Positions 1 to 10,140 of a stretch of DNA of 64,000 nucleotides are shown piece after piece. The notes beneath the pieces are model-generated. The model was not told the origin of the DNA. It saw only the letters and a list, made by a program, of their open reading frames with translations, and made no database searches. The stretch's first letter is position 1. Each line of letters begins with the position of its first letter. Position numbers and translations under genes: made by a program. The stretch is taken from NCBI RefSeq assembly GCF_019721995.1, contig NZ_BLYC01000001.1, forward strand, positions 124,001-188,000. Direction: 5' to 3'. This stretch comes from Bathymodiolus japonicus methanotrophic gill symbiont (GTDB lineage Bacteria; Pseudomonadota; Gammaproteobacteria; Methylococcales; Methylomonadaceae).

Positions 1-1244
1 CGCACCATAATACTCAATAATCTGTGTGACGGATAAACTTAGATCGGTCGTAAACAAAGCAATCCACTGTGTGCGACGAAACACCCAGACAACCTGAACG
101 GGTCGTTTCAATGTTTTCAGCATGACAACGCGACTATAAGCCCTGACTTCACGCTGTTTTCCATAGAGATTCACGGTATACGATCGGGCCTTTTGTTGTA
201 CTTTTTTTGCCATGTCTGTGGCTGACCTCAGACGCTGCCCGTACTTTTTATTCCGCCCCCTCTGCTTGGGTTTTCTTTTTTCTGGACGATCGTACAGTAC
301 ATTATTGCACCTTAACCTAGAGAGAATATTAAACCGGCTTCCGATAGCTTTGTAAACAGGCTTCCATAGGCCATTGTTGCCAAACCAGCTATCAGTGACT
401 GTCAATATCGGAGCGGTGGAAAAATGTTCTGCAATTGCAATCAGCATTTGAGCCGCCTGAGTCATCTTGGTCTGGAAAGGAACGACTTCCCCTCTTATCG
501 TGGCGGTTTCTTTTTTTGCCTGAATTGTTTTTAAGGGCAGATAAAATCGGAAATCTAAAAATAAGCACGCCCAGCGACCGCTGAAAATCAGGGAAACGGA
601 GCCTAAGCGAAGGTGGAGACAAAATAAAAGGCCATCCGACACGGCGTCAAGTCATTTGGAGCCTATGTTCCGACCCCTTGTTGGGTCGGGACGAGGTGAC
701 GAGGACGAATCGGGGCCGCCGGAGGCATAAGTGGTCGCGTTAAGTTTTTGCTGCTTGCTTGGGCTGGGATGCCCAAAACAAGCTTTCGCAAAAATAGCGA
801 CTCCCCGACTTTGACCTGTTTCAGCAACCCTACCGACACAATATTTTGTGCCCATGGATATTTGCTTTGATTCGATTTGGCCGCGTGGTCAAAAATGGCT
901 TCACAGCCGAAGATATTTTTGCCTACTTTAGTGATAATGGAGTCATCCAGTGCAACCAATATGCGCCCATCTGTTTCAGGAGACGGAATCAGCTCCCAGA
1001 TAGTTTTCCACAGCCCAGCCCACGGCAAAGTTGAAGAAGCCATGAAAGTGTAAACGCGCTTATTCTTGATCTCAAACCCAAACAGCGTATCAAGGCAACG
1101 CCAAAGATTAGATGTCATCGACGACGTAAAGGGAACGATAATAGACGGGATCGTGTAAACAAACAGAGAGGCTCGTTCGCGGCCTAAAGTGGTTTTGGAA
1201 AAATGATCTTGAAACGGAAGTAAAGTATCGCGTAAAATGAACAT
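1..1244 (-). pseudogene. ISc transposase (IS4-like DDE), interrupted
   Basis: The frame starts with MFILRDTLLPF at 1244 and contains the aspartate-rich stretch LVALDDSIITKVGKN, typical of the first catalytic Asp of DDE transposases. A second Asp lies in the VTDSWFGNNGLW region near 390, read on the minus strand. The HCE at 579-808 separates residues around LLKQVK from GRWACLFLDF. The fragment at 61148-61420 carries the uninterrupted version of that junction, so removal of the HCE restores the frame exactly. The C-terminus is beyond base 1. It is inactive as it stands, because the insertion introduces stops. Confidence 0.8.
579..808 (+). mobile_element. HCE type B (L1-R2), 230 bp, internally deleted
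   Basis: Begins CGCTGAAAATC and ends CTCCCCGA. The flanks CCAGCGAC and CTTTGACC join into the sequence seen uninterrupted (reverse strand) at 61380-61400, so there is no target duplication. Compared with 295-bp copies it lacks 65 bp between two AGCGAAG repeats, which suggests a slippage or recombination deletion. The four bases before the insertion are CGAC. Confidence 0.9.
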
Positions 1245-1570
1245 GAATGAGGCCGGTTTGTTTGTATAATCAATGTGTTAGAAACTTTCATTATACAGTG
1301 AAACCAGGCCTCATTAACGATTAATCTGTTGTTTTTAAAAAGAATTCAAGGCTTTTAGTCAACGGAATTCCATCGATATTAGCAATATCTAATATTTCAG
1401 AAAAATAAGCATTAGCTGATATTCTTATGCTTTAAAAACTAGGAAACTTCAGACGGTTAAGCAGTGTAACTAAAGTAATCAGGTGCAATACAAAATTTAA
1501 ATTGATAATGGAATAATCACCACCGAGCCTGTATTATTAAGCACTTAATTCTAAGTCGAGTGTTTGTGCT

Positions 1571-1957
1571 ATGGAACAGAGAAGAAGACCGCTTTCACCT
1601 CATTTGCAAGTGTATAGATTACCCCTGACTGCAGTGGTGTCGATGACGCATAGAATGACTGGGGTATTGTTAGCAGCCGGGTTGATGTTATTTGTAGTGA
1701 GTCTGGCCGTGCTTCAATGTGGTGCCAGTAGCTTTGAATCTATGCAGTCTGTTATATTGCAGCCTTTAGTCAGCGTAGCAATCTGGATGATGGTCTATGC
1801 CTTGTTCTTTCATATGTGTCATGGCGTTCGCCATTTATTCTGGGATGCAGGTGAGGGCTATGAAAAACCCCTAATGAATTACTATATTATATTGGAGCTT
1901 TTTGCCTCGGTTATTCTAACCGGGATCAGTTACTTATTTGTTCAGTTAGGGAGTTAA
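1571..1957 (+). CDS. sdhC: Succinate dehydrogenase cytochrome b556 subunit
   Basis: A 128-residue membrane anchor of complex II, which passes electrons from the SdhB iron-sulfur clusters to ubiquinone in the inner membrane. The N-terminus has the family signature RPLSPHLQVYRLP followed by SMTHRMTGV, where the Ser and Arg help form the quinone site. Three hydrophobic helices follow, and the His in HMCHGVRHLFWD is the expected heme b ligand. It is the first gene of a tight sdhCDAB cluster, two bases before sdhD. No clear Shine-Dalgarno is visible upstream. Length is normal for the family. Confidence 0.96.
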   Translation: MEQRRRPLSPHLQVYRLPLTAVVSMTHRMTGVLLAAGLMLFVVSLAVLQCGASSFESMQSVILQPLVSVAIWMMVYALFFHMCHGVRHLFWDAGEGYEKPLMNYYIILELFASVILTGISYLFVQLGS

Positions 1958-1959
1958 AT

Positions 1960-2343
1960 ATGAGTTATCAAACTCCTTTGGCACGAGCACGAGGCCTGGG
2001 TTCTGCAAAAACGGGTACTACGCATTGGTGGATGCAAAGAGTGACTGCTGTTGCTTTAATTCCTTTATCTTTCTGGTTGATTTTATTTATTCAACAGCTT
2101 TTTTATGCCTCTTATGATGAAATCAGGCAGTGGCTAATGAGCCCGCTTAATTTTACCTTATTGCTCGCCTGGGCATTTACCGGTTTTTATCATGCGGCAC
2201 TAGGGCTACAAGTTGTTATTGAAGATTATGTTAATCCCAACTGGCTAAAAATTGTCATGGTCTGGGTAATTAAATTAACGTTTACCGGGATGGCAATTGC
2301 ATCGCTGGTATTTGCCATACGTATTGCTATTTCTGCAGGATAA
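1960..2343 (+). CDS. sdhD: Succinate dehydrogenase membrane anchor subunit
   Basis: A 127-residue second membrane anchor of complex II. It begins with the short soluble segment ARARGLGSAKTGTTHWWMQR and has three transmembrane helices. The segment FYHAALGLQVVIEDYV holds the second conserved heme-region His and the Asp-Tyr pair near the quinone pocket. A GGGAG ribosome-binding sequence lies inside the end of sdhC, so the two genes are probably translationally coupled. The frame, length and order are all standard. Confidence 0.95.
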   Translation: MSYQTPLARARGLGSAKTGTTHWWMQRVTAVALIPLSFWLILFIQQLFYASYDEIRQWLMSPLNFTLLLAWAFTGFYHAALGLQVVIEDYVNPNWLKIVMVWVIKLTFTGMAIASLVFAIRIAISAG

Positions 2344-2349
2344 TTAAAC

Positions 2350-4134
2350 ATGAAAGATAAGTATAAGATTATTGAGCATGAATACGATGTAGTGGTCGTG
2401 GGTGCCGGTGGCGCTGGTTTACGTGCTACTTTTGGTATGGCTGAAAAAGGCTTGAAAACAGCCTGTATTAGCAAGGTATTTCCAACTCGTAGTCATACCG
2501 TTGCTGCGCAAGGTGGAATTAGTGCCGCGCTGGGTAATAATGGTGAAGATGACTGGCGCTGGCATATGTACGACACGGTTAAAGGATCTGACTGGTTAGG
2601 CGACCAGGATGCCATTGAATATATGTGCCGTGAAGCTATTCCGGCAGTGTTGGAACTGGAACATTACGGTGTGCCATTCTCGCGGAATGAGGATGGCAAA
2701 ATTTATCAGCGCGCCTTTGGTGGCATGACCACGCATTTTGGTGAAGGCAAAGCACAAAGAACTTGTGCTGCAGCTGATGTGACTGGTCATGCTATTTTAC
2801 ACACGCTTTATCAGCAATCCTTAAAGCATGAAGCTGAATTTTTTGTTGAATATATCGTAATTGACTTAATCATGGAAGATGGAGCGTGCCGTGGCGTTCT
2901 GGCCTGGTGTCTGGATGATGGCTCGATGCATGTGTTTAAGGCGCATACAGTGGTCATCGCCACGGGTGGTTATGGACGCTGCTTCTTTTCCTGTACATCA
3001 GCACATACAGTGACGGGTGATGGTAGTGCCATGGTGTTACGTGCAGGGCTGGCTTTACAGGATATGGAATTTATTCAATTTCACCCGACCGGGATTTATG
3101 GTGCAGGCTGTTTGATTTCCGAAGGGGTGCGTGGTGAAGGTGGTTATTTAACCAATTCAGAAGGTACTCGCTTTATGGAAGAATATGCACCACATGCGAA
3201 AGACCTGGCTTCGCGAGATGTGGTTAGTCGTGCAATTACCATGGAAGTGAATGCCGGGCGTGGCATAGGTGAGCATAAAGATCATGCTTATTTACATGTT
3301 GAACACCTGGATCCAGATGTTATTAATGAGCGGTTACCAGGGATTTCTGAATTGGCACGGATTTTTGCCGGAGTGGATGTGACTAAGGAGCCTATTCCGG
3401 TGATTCCTACCGTGCATTACAATATGGGCGGTATTCCCACCAATTATAAAGCGGAAGTGGTGACCTTAAAAGAGGGTGACCCTGATGCGGTTATTCCAGG
3501 CCTGATGGCGATTGGTGAGGCCGCGTGTGTATCGGTGCATGGTGCTAATCGACTGGGTTCTAATTCTTTACTGGATCTGGTGGTTTTTGGTCGTGCGGCA
3601 GCGATACGTTGCGCAGAATTGATCAAACCTAGAACCCCTCATAAACCTTTGGCTGAAGATGCCTATGATAAAGCGCTGGAACGATTTGATCGCTTACGTT
3701 TTGCAGAGGGAAGTCTAAAAACAGCCGAGATTCGCCTGGATATGCAAAAAACCATGCAAACCCACGCCGCTGTTTTTAGATCGGGAGATATGCTGGCTGA
3801 AGGCGAGCAGAAAATTGCTGAAATTCGTGCTTCCTTTGCAGATGTGCAGGTCAGTGATCATTCATTAATCTGGAATACCGATTTAGTGGAAACGCTGGAA
3901 CTGGAAAATCTTCTGGATTTATCCATGGTTACGATGTCTGCCGCAGCTAATCGTACTGAAACCCGGGGCGGTCATGCGCGCGATGACTTTCCAGACAGAG
4001 ATGATGAAAACTGGTTAAAACACTCTTTATTATGGCTAGCAGATAATAAAGTCAAGATCGATTATCGACCTGTGCATATGTACACATTAACCGATGAAGT
4101 TGAAGTGATTCCACCGAAAAAGAGGGTTTACTAA
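2350..4134 (+). CDS. sdhA: Succinate dehydrogenase flavoprotein subunit
   Basis: The 594-residue catalytic subunit oxidises succinate to fumarate on the cytoplasmic face. It has the FAD-binding fold [12 protein letters not shown] near residue 16, the flavinylation segment [10 protein letters not shown] (His carries the covalent FAD), the substrate-loop motif FHPTGI near residue 245, and NMGGIPTNY near residue 360. The C-terminal [14 protein letters not shown] is also typical. Length matches the family. The stop overlaps the sdhB start (TAATG). Covalent FAD attachment would need SdhE, encoded just downstream. Confidence 0.98.
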   Translation: MKDKYKIIEHEYDVVVVGAGGAGLRATFGMAEKGLKTACISKVFPTRSHTVAAQGGISAALGNNGEDDWRWHMYDTVKGSDWLGDQDAIEYMCREAIPAVLELEHYGVPFSRNEDGKIYQRAFGGMTTHFGEGKAQRTCAAADVTGHAILHTLYQQSLKHEAEFFVEYIVIDLIMEDGACRGVLAWCLDDGSMHVFKAHTVVIATGGYGRCFFSCTSAHTVTGDGSAMVLRAGLALQDMEFIQFHPTGIYGAGCLISEGVRGEGGYLTNSEGTRFMEEYAPHAKDLASRDVVSRAITMEVNAGRGIGEHKDHAYLHVEHLDPDVINERLPGISELARIFAGVDVTKEPIPVIPTVHYNMGGIPTNYKAEVVTLKEGDPDAVIPGLMAIGEAACVSVHGANRLGSNSLLDLVVFGRAAAIRCAELIKPRTPHKPLAEDAYDKALERFDRLRFAEGSLKTAEIRLDMQKTMQTHAAVFRSGDMLAEGEQKIAEIRASFADVQVSDHSLIWNTDLVETLELENLLDLSMVTMSAAANRTETRGGHARDDFPDRDDENWLKHSLLWLADNKVKIDYRPVHMYTLTDEVEVIPPKKRVY

Positions 4135-4919
4135 TGGTTGAATTTACACTGCCAAAAAACTCAGTGGTGCAAAAAGGCAAGTTTTATTCCGCACCCAAAG
4201 GCGCGACCCGAGTAAAGCGGGTAGAAGTCTATCGCTGGGATCCGGACACCGATGAAAATCCACGCATAGATTGCTACGATATAGACTTGGATCAATGTGG
4301 TGAAATGGTGCTGGATTTAATTCTGAAAATTAAAGACGATATCGATAGTAGCCTGACATTCAGACGCTCATGCCGTGAGGGAGTGTGTGGATCGTGCTCA
4401 ATGAATATCAATGGTAAAAATACCCTGGCATGTATTAAGGCCATTGCCGATTATAAAGGCAGGATCAAAATCTATCCATTGCCGCATATGGATGTGGTGA
4501 AAGATCTGGTTGCTGATATGACCCATTTTTATGCGCAATATGCCTCGATTAAACCGTGGATAGAAACCCAGACACCACCTCCGGCTGATCAAGAGCGCTT
4601 GCAAAGTGTAGCAGAGCGTAAACAGTTAGATGGCCTGTATGAATGTGTCTTATGTGCCTGTTGCTCAACCAGTTGCCCTAGTTATTGGTGGAATAGTGAT
4701 AAATACCTGGGGCCTGCAGTATTATTACAGGCGCATCGCTGGTTAAGTGATAGTCGTGATGAGCACACCGGTGAGCGCCTGGATGATTTGCAAGACCCGT
4801 TTAAGTTGTATCGTTGTCATACTATTATGAATTGTACCGACACCTGCCCAAAAGGCTTAAATCCGGCAAAAGCAATCGCTGAAATCAAAAAAATGCTGCT
4901 GGTCAGGGAAGAAGGTTAA
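4134..4919 (+). CDS. sdhB: Succinate dehydrogenase iron-sulfur subunit
   Basis: A 261-residue electron-transfer subunit between SdhA and the membrane anchors. The 2Fe-2S ligands are in [17 protein letters not shown] with a further Cys in TLAC. The 4Fe-4S and 3Fe-4S ligands are in [16 protein letters not shown] and [17 protein letters not shown]. The gene starts within the stop of sdhA and is followed at once by sdhE, consistent with one transcript. It is slightly longer at the N-terminus than the E. coli protein. Confidence 0.98.
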   Translation: MVEFTLPKNSVVQKGKFYSAPKGATRVKRVEVYRWDPDTDENPRIDCYDIDLDQCGEMVLDLILKIKDDIDSSLTFRRSCREGVCGSCSMNINGKNTLACIKAIADYKGRIKIYPLPHMDVVKDLVADMTHFYAQYASIKPWIETQTPPPADQERLQSVAERKQLDGLYECVLCACCSTSCPSYWWNSDKYLGPAVLLQAHRWLSDSRDEHTGERLDDLQDPFKLYRCHTIMNCTDTCPKGLNPAKAIAEIKKMLLVREEG

Positions 4920-5162
4920 TTGCAGGATTTGAGGCGTCTGCGCTGGCAATGTCGGCGCGGAGTGAAGGAGCTGGATGCTCTATTATGTGCTTATTTGGAT
5001 AATCAGTATGCAGCATCAGGGGTGACAGACCAGCGTTTATTTAGCGAATTACTGGCACTGGAAGATGATCTATTAATCGCCTATTTTCTTGCCGATAGCT
5101 TGCCTGAACACCAAGAGTTAAAACAGCTTGTCAAAAAGATCCGCAGCTCCTTTATGGGTTGA
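4920..5162 (+). CDS. sdhE: FAD assembly factor SdhE (YgfY/CptB family)
   Basis: An 80-residue cytoplasmic protein that helps insert FAD covalently into SdhA. The N-terminal RRLRWQCRRGVKELD contains the RGxxE motif that defines the family. A TTG start directly after the sdhB stop is used here, as no ATG fits; the length then matches relatives. Its place at the end of sdhCDAB agrees with its role. The 3' end overlaps the next gene, ygfX, by 35 bases. Confidence 0.9.
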   Translation: MQDLRRLRWQCRRGVKELDALLCAYLDNQYAASGVTDQRLFSELLALEDDLLIAYFLADSLPEHQELKQLVKKIRSSFMG

Positions 5163-5553
5163 TGTAAAACAATCACGCAATTTACTAGCCTTTATCATTA
5201 TCGTGCATGTACTTGCACTGCTTAGTAGTTGGTTGATGCCTGTTGCTGCTATATTAAAAGTCGCGCTGTGTTTGTTGTCAGTGGGTAGTTTTTACTTTTA
5301 CCTGCAGCGCTATCAACAAGGTTTTTATAGCTTTAGCTTAAGATATTCAGAGGAACTTTCCTGGGAGCTAGTAGTGAATGATCACCACTCCTGTCTGCAT
5401 GTTTTAAGGTCTACTGTACTCACCTCTTTTATTATCATTCTGCAAGTCAAGATTGATAGCAGGCAGCGAAGTTTACTGGTTTGTCGGGATGCTGTGTCTG
5501 CCGAGGAATACAGAAAGCTGTTTGTGGCATTAAAAATCATGAAGCTGGAATAA
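5128..5553 (+). CDS. ygfX: YgfX/CptA-like membrane protein
   Basis: A 141-residue protein with two adjacent hydrophobic helices near residues 18-60 and a soluble C-terminal domain, the layout of the YgfX family, which is usually encoded with sdhE. The family was described as the toxin partner of SdhE/CptB, but a housekeeping role is equally possible. The TTG start gives the overlap with sdhE; a later start would shorten the N-terminus. The assignment rests on gene order, size and topology more than on motifs. Confidence 0.7.
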   Translation: MSKRSAAPLWVDVKQSRNLLAFIIIVHVLALLSSWLMPVAAILKVALCLLSVGSFYFYLQRYQQGFYSFSLRYSEELSWELVVNDHHSCLHVLRSTVLTSFIIILQVKIDSRQRSLLVCRDAVSAEEYRKLFVALKIMKLE

Positions 5554-5647
5554 CGTCAAGTATGCTTTATTTTTTCTGTAAAGCTATGCCGAAACACTCT
5601 GAATTAGTTTAAAATTACCAGTTTTACACCTTAACAATATTCATTTT

Positions 5648-6580
5648 ATGTCACAAACATCGTTAGAAACGATTCAGACGCTGGTAACAGTAAGGGACTA
5701 TATACGCTGGGCTGCAAGCCAGTTCGCTGAAGCAAAGTTGTTTCATGGACATGGAACTGCAACAGCATTGGATGATGCGGCGGCTCTTGTTTTACATACG
5801 CTGCATCTGCCATATAATCTATCCGAGAGCTATTTTAGTGCCAGGTTGAGAGAAGAGGAACGGTATAAAATTGTTGATCTTGTTAATCGGCGCATTCAGA
5901 CCCGTATTCCATCGGCGTATCTAATGCATGAAGCTATTTTTGCTGGTTTAGCTTTTTATGTTGATGAGCGCGTTCTAGTGCCTAGGTCACCTATTGCTGA
6001 ACTTGTTCGGGAGCAGTTTACGCCCTGGGTCACGGCTGATCAGGTGCAGTATATATTGGATTTATGTACCGGCAGCGCCTGCATTGCGATTGCCTGTGCT
6101 TATGCATTTCCCGGTGCGCATGTGGATGCAGTGGATTTGTCTGCAGATGCCCTGGAAGTGGCGAAAATCAATGTCGCTAAACATGAAGTGGCAGAGCAAT
6201 TAAGCTTGTATCATTCGGACCTGTTTACTGCATTACCCACGCGAAAATACGATTTAATTGTTTCTAATCCGCCGTATGTCGCTATCAGCGAGTGGCAGGA
6301 ACTTCCAGACGAATTTCATGCTGAGCCTGAAATGGGCTTTACCGGCGGTGAAACAGGGCTGGATCTGGTGATTAAAATTTTAGTGGATGCGGCTGATTTT
6401 CTCAGTGAACAAGGGGTTCTGGTCGTAGAAGTCGGCAGCAGTGCGGAAACCTTGCAAACACAGTTTCCAGAAGTGCCATTTTACTGGCTAGATTTTGAGC
6501 AGGGCGGTGATGGCGTGTTTTTACTTAACGCAGAACAGGTGTTTGCATTTTATCAATTATTTAAAGAGGCATTAAATTAG
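5648..6580 (+). CDS. prmB: Ribosomal protein L3 glutamine N5-methyltransferase
   Basis: A 310-residue SAM-dependent enzyme of the HemK/PrmB family that methylates a glutamine of 50S protein L3. The SAM-binding motif is [16 protein letters not shown] near residue 138, and the catalytic substrate-binding motif NPPY is at [11 protein letters not shown] near residue 208. The N-terminal domain preceding [10 protein letters not shown] is the helical recognition region of this family. It lies two bases upstream of aroC, the usual gammaproteobacterial order, which favours PrmB over PrmC. Confidence 0.93.
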   Translation: MSQTSLETIQTLVTVRDYIRWAASQFAEAKLFHGHGTATALDDAAALVLHTLHLPYNLSESYFSARLREEERYKIVDLVNRRIQTRIPSAYLMHEAIFAGLAFYVDERVLVPRSPIAELVREQFTPWVTADQVQYILDLCTGSACIAIACAYAFPGAHVDAVDLSADALEVAKINVAKHEVAEQLSLYHSDLFTALPTRKYDLIVSNPPYVAISEWQELPDEFHAEPEMGFTGGETGLDLVIKILVDAADFLSEQGVLVVEVGSSAETLQTQFPEVPFYWLDFEQGGDGVFLLNAEQVFAFYQLFKEALN

Positions 6581-6582
6581 GT

Positions 6583-7671
6583 ATGTCAGGTAATAGCATA
6601 GGAAAATTATTTACAGTTACGACGTTTGGTGAGAGTCATGGTATTGCATTAGGCGCAACTGTTGATGGCTGTCCGCCAGGGCTGCCTTTGACAGAGGCTG
6701 ATTTACAGGCTGATCTGGATCGGCGCAAGCCTGGAACTTCCAGGCATACAACTCAGCGCCGTGAAGCGGATCAGGTGGAAATTTTATCCGGTGTGTTTGA
6801 GGGAAGGACAACCGGCACACCGATCGGTTTATTGATTAAAAATACCGATCAGCGTTCTAAAGACTATACGAATATCGCCGAAACTTTTCGTCCAGGGCAT
6901 GCTGATTATGTTTACGACCATAAATATGGATTTCGCGATTATCGCGGTGGTGGGCGTTCTTCTGCTAGAGAAACTGCGATGCGTGTGGCGGCAGGTGGGA
7001 TTGCCAAGAAATATTTAAAGCGGCAATATGGTATAGACATTCGCGGATATCTGGCTCAACTTGGGCCGATTAAAATCGAAAAAATCGACTGGGCGATAAT
7101 GGATAATAGCGACTTCTTTTGTCCAGATAGTAGTAAAGAAGCTGAATTAGTCGCTTATATGGATGCCCTGCGTAAAGAGGGTAATTCGATAGGTGCTAAA
7201 GTCAATGTGATGGCAAGTCATGTTCCGCCGGGCTTAGGCGAACCCATCTTTGATCGCCTGGATGCTGATTTGGCGCATGCTTTAATGAGCATTAATGCGG
7301 TTAAAGGTGTGGAAATTGGCGATGGCTTTGCTTGTATTAATAGCAAGGGAACTGACTTTAGAGATGAAATGACCCCGGGTGGTTTTTTAAGTAACCATGC
7401 GGGCGGTATCTTAGGCGGTATTTCCAGTGGCCAGAATATCGTTGCCAGTATTGCCTTAAAACCCACTTCCAGTCTGCATTTGCCAGGACGTAGTATCAAC
7501 CGGAAAGGTGAGGCCATTGAGGTAGTCACTCAGGGACGTCATGATCCTTGCGTGGGTATTCGTGCTACGCCGATAGCCGAGGCGATGATGGCAATCGTAT
7601 TAATGGATCATATGCTGCGCCATAGAGCACAAAATTTTGATGTGCAGTCGACTTTGCCAGTGTTGTGTTAA
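6583..7671 (+). CDS. aroC: Chorismate synthase
   Basis: A 362-residue enzyme that converts EPSP to chorismate with reduced FMN, the last common step of aromatic amino acid synthesis. The three family signatures are visible: [18 protein letters not shown] at residue 16, the [19 protein letters not shown] segment near residue 125, and the [13 protein letters not shown] region near residue 272. Length is normal. It probably shares a transcript with prmB. Confidence 0.97.
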   Translation: MSGNSIGKLFTVTTFGESHGIALGATVDGCPPGLPLTEADLQADLDRRKPGTSRHTTQRREADQVEILSGVFEGRTTGTPIGLLIKNTDQRSKDYTNIAETFRPGHADYVYDHKYGFRDYRGGGRSSARETAMRVAAGGIAKKYLKRQYGIDIRGYLAQLGPIKIEKIDWAIMDNSDFFCPDSSKEAELVAYMDALRKEGNSIGAKVNVMASHVPPGLGEPIFDRLDADLAHALMSINAVKGVEIGDGFACINSKGTDFRDEMTPGGFLSNHAGGILGGISSGQNIVASIALKPTSSLHLPGRSINRKGEAIEVVTQGRHDPCVGIRATPIAEAMMAIVLMDHMLRHRAQNFDVQSTLPVLC

Positions 7672-7715
7672 AACATAAAAGTGAATTCGTTTTATTCAGT
7701 AAGGTTGAAGGCGTA

Positions 7716-8211
7716 ATGCAGCATATCATTGAGCTAGACCGGCAGGCAGAGGGAATTTTATCTGAGATAGCGATACATACCCAGAAATCAAAAGATGATA
7801 TTTTTCTGGAAGTTATTAAAAATTATTTATTGCAGCAGGCTAAACGTGCTGACCAGGCGCGCCATGCTACCTCACGAAATTCCGGGACTCCTGTCGCCAT
7901 AATTCGTTCACCTACGCAGCGGATGGGAGATGCCCTGAACGCCCTGCGTCCGCAACGACTACGCACAAAAGCCGCTTCGTCATTACTACCTCACTGGCTG
8001 GACGGCTATTCGGAATGCAATTCTTGCTCCTCTCGCGTGCTGCTAGCACACGTCGAATCAGCGAATTTCCCTGTCGCCTATCAGGGACTAAAAATCACCA
8101 CTTCGCTAAGCTCCGTTTCCATGATTTTCAGCGTTGGATCAATTCCTAAAGCCCTATAAAGCCAATTTGAGTGGCTATAAGTTTGATAGAGATGCTGCAA
8201 ATGAGCGGTAG
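7716..8211 (+). pseudogene. Small antitoxin-like gene split by an HCE
   Basis: The gene starts MQHIIELDRQAEGILSEIA and continues to LLQQAKRAD at 7853. If the HCE at 7854-8133 is removed, the frame continues as LDQFLKPYKANLSGYKF to a TAG at 8209-8211, giving a 71-residue protein. The stop overlaps the ATG of a PIN-domain fragment, the usual antitoxin-toxin overlap, so an antitoxin role is inferred from position and size. No named antitoxin family is certain. With the insertion the protein runs into HCE sequence. Confidence 0.65.
7854..8133 (-). mobile_element. HCE type A (L1-R1), 280 bp
   Basis: A full-length copy reading on the minus strand (CAGGCGCGCC at 7854, ending TTTTCAGCG at 8133). It sits inside the antitoxin-like gene, and the flanks fuse into one reading frame without any duplicated base. 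The element-strand upstream bases are CCAA. Confidence 0.92.
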
Positions 8212-8344
8212 TTTCTACGATAGTTTGATTATTGCATCAGCTATAGAGGCTTCTTGCGGCATACTTTACTCGGAAGATATGCAGCATGGGCAAATAATAG
8301 AAAATAGCATACAGATTGTTAGCCCATTTGAACTTTCTGAGTGA
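8201..8344 (+). pseudogene. PIN-domain toxin, C-terminal fragment
   Basis: A 47-codon frame with FYDSLIIASAIEA and LYSEDMQHGQ, the C-terminal active-site region of VapC-type PIN ribonucleases, where the Asp residues of YDSLI and SEDMQHG contribute to metal binding. A complete toxin has roughly 80 more residues upstream, absent here. The ATG overlaps the antitoxin-like stop. The loss of the first acidic residues means the fragment should be inactive. It overlaps the GTG of the following MFS gene. Confidence 0.75.
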
Positions 8345-9501
8345 AAACTAAAACCCCTTACTGGCGCTTGTCCGGTTTTTATTTCTTTTACTTTGCGACC
8401 TTAGGGGGCTTTTTACCTTACTGGAGCCTGTACCTTAAAGAGTGTAGTTTTAGTGCTGCAGAAATTGGTGAGTTAACTGCTTTTATGGTGGGAACCAAAG
8501 TCCTTGCTCCCAACCTTTGGGGCTGGATTGCTGATCATACTGGAAGAAGTCTACGCATTATTCGTATTGCCTCTTTTTTTGCCATGGTTTTTTTTGCAGG
8601 TTTTTTATATCAGCAATCTTTTCAATGGTTTGCCTTTGTGATGGTCAGCTTTAGTTTTTTCTGGAATGCAGCATTGCCGCAATTTGAGGCGGCGACACTG
8701 CATCACTTGAAAGCAGAGCCACACCGCTATAGTCATATACGCTTATGGGGCTCTATCGGGTTTATCATCACGGTTTTAAGTGTCGGATATTTACTGGATT
8801 TATATACAATTCAGTTATTGCCCTATTTAATCGTTATCCTGCTGGCTTGTATCTGGCTAATATCCTTGCTTACTCCCGAGGTGTCAACTGCAAAAGCCAG
8901 TCAAGCGGCTTTGAGAGTTTGGCAAATAGTTAAGCAACCCGAAATAATTGCTTTCTTGCTGGTATATATGTTGTTGCAGGCTGCCCATGGCCCGTATTAT
9001 GTTTTTTTCTCGATATACTTAAAACAGCTGGGTTATTCATCCAGTATGATTGGCTTGCTTTGGTCGCTCGGAGCTGGGGCTGAGATTATTGTGTTTATCT
9101 TAATGCGTCAGTTGTTAAAATTTGTTTCATTGCGGCGTATCTTGCTGGTCAGCGCTTTACTCTCGGTTTTAAGGTGGTTAATCATCGCCTGGTATGCGGA
9201 TCATCTCTGGATGCTACTCGGAGCGCAAGTATTGCATGCGGCTACTTTTGGTACGGCACATGTAACCGCTATTCATCTTGTGCAAAATTATTTTGGTCAG
9301 CATCATCAGGGTAAAGGCCAGGCGCTTTATAGTAGTTTTAGTTTTGGTTTAGGCGGTATGCTGGGCGGCCTGTATAGTGGTTATGCCTGGGATGCCTTCG
9401 GCGGGCATTGGGTGTATAGTTTTGCAGCAATATTAAGTGCTTTAGCGTATATTATTGCAGTGATCTGGGTCGGTAAAGGCAAGGCTTTTTGTCATCAATA
9501 A
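8341..9501 (+). CDS. MFS transporter, HcaT-like family
   Basis: A 386-residue inner-membrane protein with about twelve hydrophobic segments. The N-terminus YWRLSGFYFFYFATLGGFLPYWSLYLKE and the loop LWGWIADHTGR fit the MFS_1-like group that includes the phenylpropionate transporter HcaT; many members are of unknown substrate. The GTG start overlaps the PIN fragment, so an upstream start cannot be excluded. Nothing nearby indicates the substrate. Confidence 0.8.
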   Translation: MKTKTPYWRLSGFYFFYFATLGGFLPYWSLYLKECSFSAAEIGELTAFMVGTKVLAPNLWGWIADHTGRSLRIIRIASFFAMVFFAGFLYQQSFQWFAFVMVSFSFFWNAALPQFEAATLHHLKAEPHRYSHIRLWGSIGFIITVLSVGYLLDLYTIQLLPYLIVILLACIWLISLLTPEVSTAKASQAALRVWQIVKQPEIIAFLLVYMLLQAAHGPYYVFFSIYLKQLGYSSSMIGLLWSLGAGAEIIVFILMRQLLKFVSLRRILLVSALLSVLRWLIIAWYADHLWMLLGAQVLHAATFGTAHVTAIHLVQNYFGQHHQGKGQALYSSFSFGLGGMLGGLYSGYAWDAFGGHWVYSFAAILSALAYIIAVIWVGKGKAFCHQ

Positions 9502-9522
9502 TCATCAGTAAAGGAAAAATCA

Positions 9523-10140
9523 GTGTTTGAGTTAATTCAAAGTGGGGGGGTGTTAATGATCCCTATTCTTTTTTGTTCAGTGCTGGCTATGGGAATAGTC
9601 TGTGAGCGCTTCTGGACCTTGCGTAAAAAGAAAATCATCCCCCCTGAATTAGTCTCGCAAGTCTGGCGGCTGGCCAAGGCAAAAAAGCTTGACGCGATTA
9701 CCTTAAAGCACTTAAAAGATAGTTCGCCATTGGGCGCTATTTTAGCGACTGGCTTAAAGAGTCGCAGCTTGGGGCGCGAGGTCATGAAAGAGGCAATTGC
9801 TGAATCCGGGCGACAGGTGGCGCATAGACTGGAGCGGTTTTTAAATACTCTGGGTACGATTGCGACAATCACGCCATTACTGGGCTTGCTTGGCACAGTC
9901 GTCGGGATGATAAAGGTGTTCGCTGCGATAGTTAGTCATGGTGTCGGCGATCCGGCAGTGTTAGCGGGTGGTATTTCTGAGGCACTGATTACCACTGCAG
10001 CAGGTCTATCCGTAGCAATACCCTGTGTCATTTTTCATCGATATTTTGACGGTCTAGTTGATGCCTATGTGCTAAATATGGAAGAAGAATCCTTAAAACT
10101 AATTGAAGTGATTCATGGCACGCACGACGAACTCGAATGA
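9523..10140 (+). CDS. exbB: ExbB/TolQ-type proton channel subunit
   Basis: A 205-residue MotA/TolQ/ExbB family protein with one N-terminal transmembrane helix (GGVLMIPILFCSVLAMGIV), a cytoplasmic domain, and two C-terminal helices. The conserved segment TLGTIATITPLLGLLGTVVG and the ITTAAGLSVAIP helix are diagnostic. It pairs with the ExbD-like protein whose start overlaps its stop. In many gammaproteobacteria this exbB-exbD pair precedes msbA-lpxK; here an IS remnant follows instead. Whether it energises TonB or another process cannot be told. A GTG start (shown as Met) is used. Confidence 0.92.
   Translation: MFELIQSGGVLMIPILFCSVLAMGIVCERFWTLRKKKIIPPELVSQVWRLAKAKKLDAITLKHLKDSSPLGAILATGLKSRSLGREVMKEAIAESGRQVAHRLERFLNTLGTIATITPLLGLLGTVVGMIKVFAAIVSHGVGDPAVLAGGISEALITTAAGLSVAIPCVIFHRYFDGLVDAYVLNMEEESLKLIEVIHGTHDELE

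Larger units (their letters stand above)
1..1452 (-). mobile_element. ISc copy, right part cut by window edge
   Basis: The terminal sequence CTGAAGTTTCCTAG reads inward on the minus strand from 1452 and the transposase frame starts about 200 bases further in. Related fragments with the same end occur at 10548 and 57083, which defines the outer boundary. An HCE at 579-808 interrupts the element. The far end lies outside the window, so length and target duplication cannot be read. Confidence 0.8.
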
